DNA of 64,000 bases, from positions 124,001 through 188,000 of the forward strand of contig CANMPL010000003.1 of NCBI GenBank assembly GCA_947499715.1, given 5' to 3'. The position numbers and the translations under genes were made by a program. The stretch comes from an uncultured Paracoccaceae bacterium (lineage in GTDB: Bacteria > Pseudomonadota > Alphaproteobacteria > Rhodobacterales > Rhodobacteraceae). The notes below the pieces were generated by a model. The model ran no database searches. It was not told the DNA's origin and saw only the letters and a list, made by a program, of their open reading frames with translations. How positions within the stretch are numbered: the stretch's first letter is position 1; each line of letters starts with the position of its first letter. This document shows, in pieces, positions 33,728 to 44,638 of this stretch.

Positions 33728-35299
33728 ATGAATCTGCCCCGCCTGTCGCGTCCCAAGTGGATGAATGCAACGACCGCGCTGCTTGCCACCCTTGTGGCAA
33801 GCGGCGTCGTTCTGGCCCAAGGTCCCAAGGCCCCGCAATTTCCCACGCTGGGCGATCCGCATCTGAACGTCATCCCGCGCACCGCCACAGAAAGCCTACG
33901 GATCGCGGCGGCGACGGCCAACCCAATGGATTTCTCCATCCCGCAGCGGTTCGAAGATCGTGCCGCCGGTGCCGCGACGGTGCGGGTCAAGCCCGGCACC
34001 AGCGCCTTTTCGCAACCTTCCGCCAATCTGGGCTTTGCGAAAGAACTTGATTTCAGGGTCGGCAACGGTCTGTTCCGCAAGCTTTGGGTGTCTGCGCCGT
34101 CGTCAACGCTTGCATCTGATGGACTTGGGCCATTGTTCAATGCGCGATCCTGTCAACGATGCCACATCAAGGATGGTCGGGGGCATCCCCCAGAAAACCC
34201 CGATGACAACGCCATTTCGATGTTCCTGCGGGTGTCGATTCCCGGCGACCCCACCGCATCTGACCGGCAGATCCCGGAAGTTATCGCCACCCAGCCCGAC
34301 CCGGTCTATGGCAACCAGCTACAGGATTTTGCAGTGCAGGGTCATAGCGCTGAATACCAGCTCGCGATCCGCTATGACGAAAAGGTCGTCACGCTGGCTG
34401 ACGGCACCAAAGTTTATCTGCGTGATCCGACCTACGCGGCAATCAACCTTGGATACGGCCCCCTCCACCCCGATGCGATGCTGAGTCCGCGCATCGCCCC
34501 GCAGATGATCGGATTAGGGTTGCTCGAAGCGGTGCCTGCCGCCGATATCATCGCACTGGCGGACCCCGATGATCGCAACGGCGACGGGATCTCTGGCCGG
34601 CCCAATATCGTGTGGTCGCTGGAATTTGACCAACCCATGCTGGGCCGTTTTGGCCTGAAGGCGGGCCACCCCACGATCCTGCAACAGACGGCCGCGGCCT
34701 TTGCGGGTGACATTGGAATCTCAAGCCCGCTCTTCCCGGCAGGCCATGGTGCCTGCACGGACCGCCAACCCAATTGCATCGCTGCGCCCCATGGCGACAA
34801 GGATATCAGAGGCTTTGAGATCGACCAGCAAGGCCTTGACCTTGTTAGCTTTTACAGCCGTAACCTTGGGGTCCCCGCCCGCCGCGACGTTGACGATCCG
34901 GCGGTGTTGCGCGGCAAGGAACTGTTTCACTCCACCGGTTGCGCGACCTGCCACCAGCCCAGCTTTGTCACGCACCGGCTTCATGATCGCCCCGAACACA
35001 GCTTTCAACTGATCTGGCCCTATACCGATCTGCTGCTGCACGACATGGGCCCGGGCCTGGCTGACAACCGCCCTGAATCCCGCGCGACAGGTCAAGAATG
35101 GCGCACACCGCCGCTTTGGGGGATCGGGTTGACGCAGCAAGTCAGCGGTCACAGCGACTTTCTGCACGATGGGCGCGCCAGGTCACTACTTGAAGCGATC
35201 TTGTGGCATGGTGGAGAGGCAGAGGCTCAAAAAGACGCCGTGATACAAATGCCAGCGCAGGACCGCGCGGCTTTGCTTAGGTTTCTTGAAAGCCTGTAA
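33728..35299 (+). CDS. Di-haem oxidoreductase (DUF1111/thiol oxidoreductase family)
   Basis: Periplasmic c-type di-haem protein of 523 residues. An N-terminal hydrophobic signal (about 12-30) is present. The haem-binding motifs are C142-Q-R-C-H146 and C405-A-T-C-H409, with MHxx-like surroundings of the CcpA/MauG-type fold. This family accompanies imelysin genes in iron-responsive loci and has been annotated as a putative thiol oxidoreductase, without proven chemistry. It follows the imelysin gene by 24 bp, so it is in the same operon. Confidence 0.9.
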   Translation: MNLPRLSRPKWMNATTALLATLVASGVVLAQGPKAPQFPTLGDPHLNVIPRTATESLRIAAATANPMDFSIPQRFEDRAAGAATVRVKPGTSAFSQPSANLGFAKELDFRVGNGLFRKLWVSAPSSTLASDGLGPLFNARSCQRCHIKDGRGHPPENPDDNAISMFLRVSIPGDPTASDRQIPEVIATQPDPVYGNQLQDFAVQGHSAEYQLAIRYDEKVVTLADGTKVYLRDPTYAAINLGYGPLHPDAMLSPRIAPQMIGLGLLEAVPAADIIALADPDDRNGDGISGRPNIVWSLEFDQPMLGRFGLKAGHPTILQQTAAAFAGDIGISSPLFPAGHGACTDRQPNCIAAPHGDKDIRGFEIDQQGLDLVSFYSRNLGVPARRDVDDPAVLRGKELFHSTGCATCHQPSFVTHRLHDRPEHSFQLIWPYTDLLLHDMGPGLADNRPESRATGQEWRTPPLWGIGLTQQVSGHSDFLHDGRARSLLEAILWHGGEAEAQKDAVIQMPAQDRAALLRFLESL

Positions 35300-35301
35300 C
35301 G

Positions 35302-35808
35302 CTAAGGCATCTGGATCGCGGGGCGATCATAGGTGTTGATCATGACGGACCCGTCATCAAGCGTCAGTTGCACGGTCACGCTTTCAACCGAATTTTCGGG
35401 CAAAGTGACATAGGGCAGAAAATTAGCAACGTCCGTCAAAGCGTTGGGACTATTGGTATTTTCGTGGCAAGGCTCCAACGCCAATGGCTGATCCGGGGCT
35501 GCACCATTCAGGCCATAACTGATGTCCCACAACCCGCAGCGCCAGGCCAGAAGCTGCGTAAAATAAAGCAAATCCTGCCCTTCGTAATTGCGGACCGCGA
35601 CCCAGCTTCCCATGGTTGCGGTCAGGATGGGTTTGACCTCTGTCGCGGTGGTGAATTGACCGGTTGGGGTCTGATCCTCTGGTGTGCGGTCCATCACAAC
35701 ATCGCCAGAGCTATCGGCGATTTCTGCTATCTCATTGTTATCAGTTGCTTTTTCGGGCGCGATCCCAAGGGCGGTGCCGATCAGGTAGGGCAGAAATATC
35801 TCAAACAT
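35302..35808 (-). CDS. Hypothetical protein, possibly exported
   Basis: Not recognised. 168 residues from the ATG at 35808, which follows GAGG with 6-nt spacing; in-frame ATGs 4 and 14 codons upstream are weaker. A short hydrophobic start (MFEIFLPYLIGTALG) may be a signal or anchor. The later half has two cysteines (WRCGLWD, LEPCHEN) and a beta-rich end. It ends 2 bp from the di-haem oxidoreductase stop, tail-to-tail, and is divergent from the next gene. Confidence 0.7.
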   Translation of the reverse strand: MFEIFLPYLIGTALGIAPEKATDNNEIAEIADSSGDVVMDRTPEDQTPTGQFTTATEVKPILTATMGSWVAVRNYEGQDLLYFTQLLAWRCGLWDISYGLNGAAPDQPLALEPCHENTNSPNALTDVANFLPYVTLPENSVESVTVQLTLDDGSVMINTYDRPAIQMP

Positions 35809-35887
35809 GAATGGCCTCATTTTCAAATCTAGTGCCTGTGTTGATTGCACCCTATAGTATGAAAAAAATCAAGACAGGCGTCGCGTG

Positions 35888-36889
35888 ATGGCAAAAAAAA
35901 CCAAGCCACACCAAAGGTTTAACATCATGATCGTCGGTCAGGGCGGCAGGCTTCAGTATGAGGCATTGTTGTTTGTGGCCAGCTTGCGGGCGATGTCGCC
36001 CAAGTTTGACGGGCGGATCATTGTGGCAGAGCCACAGGCCAATGACCGCTGGACAAATGATCCAACAATGTCGAGCGATATCAAGGATGTATTGACCGAT
36101 CTTGGCGCCGAAATCGTGCCTTTCGAGAACCGGCATTTCGGCGAGGAATACCCCTACGGCAACAAGATCGAAGGGCTGCAAACCCTGCCCGAAAAAGAGC
36201 CTTTTTTCTTCTTTGACACCGATACGCTGGTGACCGGCGAATTGATGGACATGGAGGTTAATTTCGACGCACCCGCCGCATCGATGAAACGCGAAGGGAC
36301 GTGGCCGGTCGAAGAGCTATATTGGCCCGGCTACACCGCGATCTGGAAATCGCTTTATGACAAGTTCGGGCTGGAATTCGAAAGCACGCTGGACCTGAGC
36401 CAGCCGGATGAATATTGGCAACGATATCTGTACTTTAACGCTGGTTGGTTCATGGGGAATTGCCCCAAGACCTTTGGTGACCGGTTCCTCGACTATGCGC
36501 TACAGGTGCGCGATGACCGCCCTGAGCCGCTGGTTATCCAGCCGCTTGACCCCTGGCTGGATCAGGTGGTTCTGCCGCTGGTGATCCACAGTCTGGGCGG
36601 CGGACGGCCCGGTGAAAACCTTAACGGGTTGGATGGGGCATTAACCTGTCACTACCGGATGTTACCCCTGTTCTATGCCCGCGAAAGTGACCACGCCGTC
36701 AAAGTGCTGGAAGATGTAACAGCGCCAAATAAGCTCAAGAAATGGTTGAAGAATTACGAGCCCTTCAAGCGCATGATCTTTCAGGGACGTGGCCAGAAAG
36801 TGCGCGCCTTGTTTGATCAAAATGACCTGCCGCGCCCCGAAAAGAAGCTGCGCAACAAGATCAAGTCGGCCGGGTTCTGGATGCGCTAA
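35888..36889 (+). CDS. Glycosyltransferase-like protein (GT-A fold suspected)
   Basis: 333 residues, cytosolic, no membrane segment. The N-terminus (FNIMIVGQGGRLQYEALLF) looks like a Rossmann-type start, and FFFFDTDTLVTGEL near residue 110 resembles the DxD metal/nucleotide-sugar site. The later LYFNAGWFMG resembles the acceptor region of GT8-like enzymes. The C-terminal 50 residues are lysine-rich. No sugar can be proposed. ATG 35888 or GTG 35885 could start it. The 11-bp heptamer array begins 8 bp after its stop. Confidence 0.75.
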   Translation: MAKKTKPHQRFNIMIVGQGGRLQYEALLFVASLRAMSPKFDGRIIVAEPQANDRWTNDPTMSSDIKDVLTDLGAEIVPFENRHFGEEYPYGNKIEGLQTLPEKEPFFFFDTDTLVTGELMDMEVNFDAPAASMKREGTWPVEELYWPGYTAIWKSLYDKFGLEFESTLDLSQPDEYWQRYLYFNAGWFMGNCPKTFGDRFLDYALQVRDDRPEPLVIQPLDPWLDQVVLPLVIHSLGGGRPGENLNGLDGALTCHYRMLPLFYARESDHAVKVLEDVTAPNKLKKWLKNYEPFKRMIFQGRGQKVRALFDQNDLPRPEKKLRNKIKSAGFWMR

Positions 36890-36896
36890 AGCGGGG

Positions 36897-36936
36897 ATGC
36901 ACAAACCATACACAACCCATGCACATTTCCTACACA
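36897..36936. repeat. 11-bp phased heptamer array, site 2
   Basis: ATGCACA (36897-36903), ATACACA (36908-36914), ATGCACA (36919-36925) and CTACACA (36930-36936) start exactly 11 bp apart. A degenerate ATATGCC sits at the next period (36941). The linkers are mostly A/T followed by C. The array lies between convergent genes and has the same unit and period as 9832-9871, in the opposite orientation. Confidence 0.78.
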
Positions 36937-36975
36937 AACCATATGCCACAAAGTCCTAAGCTGCGTTAACCGTAC

Positions 36976-36991
36976 GCGGCCTTAAGGCCGC
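36976..36991. repeat. Perfect 16-bp palindrome
   Basis: GCGGCCTTAAGGCCGC, 40 bp after the heptamer array in the same convergent gap. It may act as a bidirectional transcript end; no T run follows. Confidence 0.6.
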
Positions 36992-37034
36992 AACGGTGGG
37001 GGGCCAGCCCCCCGTCGCCAAGGCGACACCCCCC

Positions 37035-37056
37035 GGGATATTTTCAGCCAAAAGAA
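37035..37056. repeat. Partial copy of the GGATATTTTTGGCCAAAAGAAG repeat
   Basis: GGGATATTTTCAGCCAAAAGA (from 37035) resembles the right part of the 45-bp repeats at 38959-39003 and 48441-48485, each placed just before the 3' end of a minus-strand gene. Confidence 0.55.
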
Positions 37057-37070
37057 GCAAGGACCCCGGA

Positions 37071-37484
37071 TCAGGTGGCGAAGATGTCCGCATCAGCGGC
37101 AAGGCCCTTGACCTCAATCGGGTTGCCGGAGGGGTCGCGAAAGAACATGGTCCATTGCTCGCCCGGCTCGCCTTTGAAGCGCACCGACGGGGCGATGATG
37201 AAATCGGTCTGGCGATCCTCCAGGCGGCCCGCGAGTGCGGTCCAGTCATCCAATGGAAGCACCACCCCAAAGTGCGGCATCGGCACAAGGTGATCCCCCA
37301 CCTGCCCGGTTGGCGCATTGGCAAAGGGGTCCCCCAGATGCAGCGACAGCTGATGTCCGAAGAAATCGAAGTCGACCCATGTGTCGGTTGAGCGCCCCTC
37401 AACCGCGCCCAAGGCATCGGAATAGAATTCCCGCGCCGCATCCAGATCGCGAACGTGGAAGGCAAGATGGAAGGGAACGGGCAT
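37071..37484 (-). CDS. VOC family protein (glyoxalase superfamily)
   Basis: 137 residues from the ATG at 37484 (MPVPFHLAFHVRDLDAAREFY). Vicinal-oxygen-chelate fold: the metal-binding-type His of LAFHVRDL, FFGHQLSLH in the first half, then FGVVLPLDDW and a C-terminal FFRDPSGNPIEVK. It resembles extradiol-dioxygenase-like or glyoxalase proteins; the reaction is unknown. The gene is single, facing the glycosyltransferase-like gene and divergent from metY (gap 88 bp). Confidence 0.88.
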   Translation of the reverse strand: MPVPFHLAFHVRDLDAAREFYSDALGAVEGRSTDTWVDFDFFGHQLSLHLGDPFANAPTGQVGDHLVPMPHFGVVLPLDDWTALAGRLEDRQTDFIIAPSVRFKGEPGEQWTMFFRDPSGNPIEVKGLAADADIFAT

Positions 37485-37572
37485 GATCTGGTCCTTTTGG
37501 CAGCGCGGGGCGTTGAGTGCCCTTAGGTTTCCGCCTACACCTAGCCGCAACAGATTTCAAAGGGAGTAAACC

Positions 37573-38865
37573 ATGACTGACGGACCATCCTACGGCTTTG
37601 ACACGCTGCAAATTCATGCGGGTGCACGGCCTGATCCGGCGACGGGCGCGCGGCAAGTGCCGATCTACCAAACCACGGCCTATGTGTTCCGGGATGCCGA
37701 TCACGCCGCCGCGTTGTTCAACCTGCAAGAGGTTGGCTATATCTACAGCCGCCTGACCAACCCAACGATTGCTGCCTTGCAGGAACGCATTGCCACGCTT
37801 GAGGGTGGTGTTGGTGCGGTGTGCTGTTCGTCTGGTCATGCAGCCCAGATCATGGCGCTGTTCCCGCTGATGGGTCCGGGCAAGAACTTTGTGACGTCGA
37901 ACCGGCTTTACGGCGGCTCGGTCACCCAGTTCAGCCAGACCATCAAGCGCTTCGGCTGGACCGCGAAATTCGTCGACGTAGACGACCTCGATGCTGTGGC
38001 AGCGGCGGTCGACGATGATACCCGGGCGATCTTTACGGAATCCATCGCAAATCCTGGCGGTCACATCGCCGACATCCGGGCGCTGGCCGATATCGCCGAC
38101 AAGGCCGAACTGCCGCTGATCGTCGACAATACTACGGCCTCACCCTACCTTTGCCGCCCCATCGAACTTGGTGCGACGCTGGTGGTGCATTCGACGACCA
38201 AGTACCTGACCGGCAACGGTACCGTAATGGGTGGCTGCGTGGTGGATTCGGGCAAGTTTGACTGGGCCGCGAACGACAAGTTCCCCAGCATGAGCCAGCC
38301 GGAGCCAGCTTATCATGGATTGAAATTCGCGGAAACGTTCGGCCCACTCGCGTTTACATTCCACGGCATTGCCATCGGGTTGCGCGATCTGGGCATGACG
38401 ATGAACCCGCAGGCGGCGCATTACACGCTGATGGGGATTGAGACGCTGTCGTTGCGGATGGAGCGGCATGTGGAGAACGCCGTCAAGATCGCCAACTGGC
38501 TTGAGGCAGATGACCGCGTGACCCATGTGACCTATGCGGGCCTGAAGAGCAGCCCTTATTTCAAGCGGATCAAGGATGTTTGCCCCAAGGGTGCCGGCGC
38601 CTTGTTCACCTTTGGCGTGAAGGGTGGTTATGACGCCTGCATCAAGCTGATCGACAGTCTGGAGATCTTCAGCCATGTCGCGAACCTGGGTGATACGCGG
38701 TCGTTGATTATTCATTCCGCCAGCACCACGCACCGGCAGTTGACCGAAGATCAGCAGCGCGCATCGGGGGCCGCACCTGAGGTGGTACGCGTCAGCATCG
38801 GGACCGAGGATGCTGATGATCTGATCGCGGATCTCGATCAGGCGCTGAGCAAGGCAACAGCCTAA
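37573..38865 (+). CDS. metY: O-acetylhomoserine sulfhydrylase / aminocarboxypropyltransferase MetY
   Basis: PLP enzyme making homocysteine (or methionine from methanethiol) from O-acetylhomoserine, 430 residues. GFDTLQIHAGARPDPATGAR starts the Cys/Met metabolism PLP family. YSRLTNPT and SSGHAAQ bind the cofactor phosphate, and PLP-binding Lys210 is in HSTTKYLTGNG. C-terminal NLGDTRSLIIHSASTTHRQL is typical of the MetY group, as is the length above 420. AGGGAG lies before the ATG. A strong terminator follows. Confidence 0.95.
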   Translation: MTDGPSYGFDTLQIHAGARPDPATGARQVPIYQTTAYVFRDADHAAALFNLQEVGYIYSRLTNPTIAALQERIATLEGGVGAVCCSSGHAAQIMALFPLMGPGKNFVTSNRLYGGSVTQFSQTIKRFGWTAKFVDVDDLDAVAAAVDDDTRAIFTESIANPGGHIADIRALADIADKAELPLIVDNTTASPYLCRPIELGATLVVHSTTKYLTGNGTVMGGCVVDSGKFDWAANDKFPSMSQPEPAYHGLKFAETFGPLAFTFHGIAIGLRDLGMTMNPQAAHYTLMGIETLSLRMERHVENAVKIANWLEADDRVTHVTYAGLKSSPYFKRIKDVCPKGAGALFTFGVKGGYDACIKLIDSLEIFSHVANLGDTRSLIIHSASTTHRQLTEDQQRASGAAPEVVRVSIGTEDADDLIADLDQALSKATA

Positions 38866-38903
38866 CGTCGCCGGTCTCAAGCCCGGCCTACGGGATTGAA
38901 ACA

Positions 38904-38945
38904 GGGGGTGTGGCGGGATGAACCCGGCGCACCCCCTTATTTTTG
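38904..38945 (+). terminator. Rho-independent terminator after metY
   Basis: GGGGGTG (38904-38910) pairs with CACCCCC (38930-38936), with an inner CGGG/CCCG stem. It is followed by TTATTTTT. Confidence 0.75.
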
Positions 38946-38958
38946 GCGTCTTGCCCAG

Positions 38959-39003
38959 GACGCGGTTGCGCCTGCCGGCGCGGATATTTTTGGCCAGAAG
39001 AAG
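38959..39003. repeat. 45-bp interspersed repeat, copy A
   Basis: Near-identical (two differences) to 48441-48485. It contains CGCCTGCCGGCG followed by GGATATTTTTGGCC and AGAAGAAG, and ends 14 bp before the SIMPL gene stop. Confidence 0.75.
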
Positions 39004-39016
39004 AGCGGACCGTGCG

Positions 39017-39691
39017 CTAGTTCAGGGCGTATTGGATCACCACATCGGCGCTGATGATGATCTGGCCCTCTGCCACAGGTACCGGGCCGCTATCGGCGGC
39101 CATGCGCATTTCCAACATCGGCATGGGCTGGCTGGCCTGCACGGCTTCGCGGATCATTTGCACGGGGCCGCGTGTGAGGCCTGCGGCAACGGCGTAGGTG
39201 TCAGCCTTGGCACGGGCATCCGCCACAGCCGCCTGACGGGCGGCGGTCAGGTGGGGCGCACGGTCGGCCACGTCAAATTGCAGGCCGTTCATTTGGTTTG
39301 CACCGCCTTCGATCAGCGTGTCGAGCACCGCGCCCAGCGTATCAAGATCACGGATTGTCACGGCAATGTCGCTGCGCGCGATATAGCCGGTGATCCGAGG
39401 GGCATTGCCGCTGTTATAGTCCCGGATGATTTCAAGGTTAAGACCACTGGTTTGCACGTCTTGCGGGGCAATGCCTGCGGCTTGCAAGCCGCCCAGCACG
39501 GCGGCCATATCGGCGCCCATCAGGTCCATCGCTTCGGTCGCGGCTTTCGCCTCTTGCGCGACGCCAAGGGTGATGCGGGCGATATCGGGGGCCACGGCAA
39601 CCTCGCCCCGGCCAGAGACGGTGATCTGCGGGGTATCGGCCAGAGCGGGGACCGCAAGGCCAAGCAAAAGGAGGGTCAGAAGAATGCGCAT
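39017..39691 (-). CDS. SIMPL domain (DUF541) periplasmic protein
   Basis: 224 residues with a cleavable signal peptide (MRILLTLLLLGLAVPALA). The SIMPL/DUF541 domain follows: ITVSGRGEVAVAPDIARITLGV, then GLNLEIIRDYNSG, then ARSDIAVTIRDLD and a C-terminal VVIQYALN. Family members are periplasmic or outer-membrane proteins of unclear role, linked in some species to oxidative stress or capsule. It is a single gene ending near interspersed repeat copy A. Confidence 0.92.
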   Translation of the reverse strand: MRILLTLLLLGLAVPALADTPQITVSGRGEVAVAPDIARITLGVAQEAKAATEAMDLMGADMAAVLGGLQAAGIAPQDVQTSGLNLEIIRDYNSGNAPRITGYIARSDIAVTIRDLDTLGAVLDTLIEGGANQMNGLQFDVADRAPHLTAARQAAVADARAKADTYAVAAGLTRGPVQMIREAVQASQPMPMLEMRMAADSGPVPVAEGQIIISADVVIQYALN

Positions 39692-39862
39692 CGGGGTGTC
39701 CTTTCATCGGAATACGGGGATCGTCTTGGGTTTAGACGCGGGCCGCAAGTCTTTCCTTGGCGGCCCCGCGCAAGACCTTGGATTTGGCGGAGAGTTGCTG
39801 TAGGATCGGCGCAGGGTGCAAAGGGTGTTTTGCACACAGCCGTGGGATGCTAAGGCCACTGT

Positions 39863-42814
<2,952 letters not shown>

Positions 42815-42819
42815 GCCGC

Positions 42820-42837
42820 GCCGGGGTGAACCCCGGC
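42820..42837. terminator. Hairpin between convergent genes
   Basis: GCCGGGG (42820-42826) pairs with CCCCGGC (42831-42837) around TGAA. There is no T run. It lies between the 983-residue protein gene and hpd. Confidence 0.45.
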
Positions 42838-42859
42838 GGACCCATGAACGCAGGCCGGA

Positions 42860-43945
42860 TTACAGGACGCCGCGGGCGATCTGATCGGCTTCGATGCTTT
42901 CAAAAAGCGCTTTGAAGTTGCCTTCGCCAAAGCCGTCGTCGCCTTTGCGCTGGATGAACTCAAAGAAGATCGGACCGATGCAGGTCTTGGAGAAGATCTG
43001 CAACAGGATCCGGGTTTCGCCGCCATCGACCACGCCTTCGCCGTCGATCAGGATGCCATGTTTGGCCATCCGGTCGACGGGTTCATCGTGGCCCTGCACC
43101 CGGTCAAAGGACAGGTCGTAATAGCTGGCAGGCGGTTTGGGCATGAATTTGATGCCATGGTCCGCGATGATATCGGTGGCGTCATAGAGGTCACGCGCAC
43201 CGACGGCGATGTGTTGGATGCCTTCGCCGTTGTAGCGCTTGAGGTATTCGACGATCTGGCCGGTCTCGCCCCGGTCTTCGTTGATCGGAATGCGGATGCG
43301 GCCGCAAGGCGATGTCAGCGCGCGGGACAGAAGGCCGGTAAATTTGCCTTCGATGTCGAAGAACCGGATTTCCTTGAAGCCAAAGAGGTCGCCGTAGAAC
43401 TTGAACCAGACGTCCATGTTGCCGCGATGGACGTTGTGGGTGAGGTGATCGAGGTAGTAGAACCCCACGCCCGCCGGGTGCGCATCATGCACCCAGTTGA
43501 ATTCGGCATTATAGGGGTTGGTGTCGTAATACTGGTCGATGAAGTAGATCAGGCTGCCGCCGATGCCGACAATGGCGGGCACGTCCATGGTTTTGCCGGG
43601 GCCGTGATAGGCCTTTGCCCCTTGCGCGATGGCGTGATCAAAGGCGTGCTGGGCATCCACGACACGCCATCCCATCGCGGGCGCACAGGGGCCATGCGTG
43701 TCCACGAAGTTGCGGGCATGGCTGCCGGCTTCGTTGTTGATGATGTAGGTGATGTCGCCCTGCTGCCAAAGCTCTATCGCTTTGGTCTTGTGCGTGGCGG
43801 TGTGGGTATAGCCCATCTTGGTGAACAGATCGCGCAGGGCCTGCGGTTCCGGCGAGGCGAATTCGACAAATTCAAAGCCGTCCGTGCCAGCGGGGTTCTC
43901 GGCTGAGATGGTGGCCTTGGGGGCGTCGTGCGGGAAAGGGCCCAT
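42860..43945 (-). CDS. hpd: 4-hydroxyphenylpyruvate dioxygenase
   Basis: Non-haem iron enzyme converting 4-hydroxyphenylpyruvate to homogentisate in tyrosine breakdown. 361 residues, normal size. Iron ligands are the His in FYYLDHLTHNVHRG, the His in GEGIQHIAVGARD and the Glu in FEFIQRKGDDGFGEGNF; the last block also carries the substrate-binding segment. GGAG precedes the ATG. It is divergent from an Lrp/AsnC regulator that probably responds to an aromatic amino acid. Other homogentisate genes are not in the window. Confidence 0.97.
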   Translation of the reverse strand: MGPFPHDAPKATISAENPAGTDGFEFVEFASPEPQALRDLFTKMGYTHTATHKTKAIELWQQGDITYIINNEAGSHARNFVDTHGPCAPAMGWRVVDAQHAFDHAIAQGAKAYHGPGKTMDVPAIVGIGGSLIYFIDQYYDTNPYNAEFNWVHDAHPAGVGFYYLDHLTHNVHRGNMDVWFKFYGDLFGFKEIRFFDIEGKFTGLLSRALTSPCGRIRIPINEDRGETGQIVEYLKRYNGEGIQHIAVGARDLYDATDIIADHGIKFMPKPPASYYDLSFDRVQGHDEPVDRMAKHGILIDGEGVVDGGETRILLQIFSKTCIGPIFFEFIQRKGDDGFGEGNFKALFESIEADQIARGVL

Positions 43946-44001
43946 GGTATGCTCCTGTCATGCGGGTATTATGCATATATAGGGCATGAGGAGCGCGGTT
44001 T

Positions 44002-44041
44002 TTGCGTAAATTGCGTTGCTTGGATTAGAATTTTCACGCAA
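44002..44041. promoter_or_regulatory. Candidate operator sites between hpd and its regulator
   Basis: TTGCGT occurs at 44002-44007 and 44011-44016, and inverted as ACGCAA at 44036-44041, all in the 134-bp divergent gap. The arrangement suits an Lrp-type multimer but is only a visual match. Confidence 0.3.
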
Positions 44042-44079
44042 GCTACGCGCCAAGATGACATTTTGTGCGAGGATTCCGC

Positions 44080-44538
44080 ATGGCACTGGATGAAACGGAC
44101 CTTCGGCTGCTGGCGGCATTGCAAGAGAATGCCATGATGACGGCGCAGGATTTGTCGGAGCGGCTGCACCTGTCGGCGTCACAGGCCGGGCGGCGCAGAC
44201 AACGGCTTGAGACTGAGGGATACATTCGCGGATACCGCGCCGAGGTTGACCCTGAACGCGTGGGCCTGGGGGTGCAGGCCTTCATCCAGATCGTGATGGC
44301 AACCCATACCGAGACCAATGCCAAGGATTTTGTGCGCCTGACAAAGCGACAATCAGAGATCGTGGGCGCCTGGACCCTGACCGGAGAGGCGGATTATCTG
44401 CTGCGGATCTACTGCGCCGACCTGACCGCACTAAACGCTTTGGTGCAGAATGTGCTGCTGCCCCATCCTGCCGTCAGCCGGGTGCAAAGCCAAATTGTGA
44501 TGGAGCGGATCAAATCCGACGCACCCTTGCCGGTTTAA
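44080..44538 (+). CDS. Lrp/AsnC family regulator, likely of hpd
   Basis: 152 residues. N-terminal HTH (LLAALQENAMMTAQDLSERLHLSASQAGRRRQRLE) and C-terminal RAM domain (VQAFIQIVMATHTETNA, EIVGAWTLTGEADYLLRIY). The start at 44080 follows GAGGA; five extra upstream codons are unlikely. Divergence from hpd is the conserved pattern for a regulator of tyrosine/phenylalanine catabolism; the effector is inferred. Confidence 0.93.
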   Translation: MALDETDLRLLAALQENAMMTAQDLSERLHLSASQAGRRRQRLETEGYIRGYRAEVDPERVGLGVQAFIQIVMATHTETNAKDFVRLTKRQSEIVGAWTLTGEADYLLRIYCADLTALNALVQNVLLPHPAVSRVQSQIVMERIKSDAPLPV

Positions 44539-44638
44539 CGGGCGAAATCGGCGCAAAAGCGCGCTGAATGGCCTTGTTTTCGACCTGAGCCGCCGTTGGG
44601 TCATTGCGCGTTAACCACTGTCAGGCGATAGCTAATCT

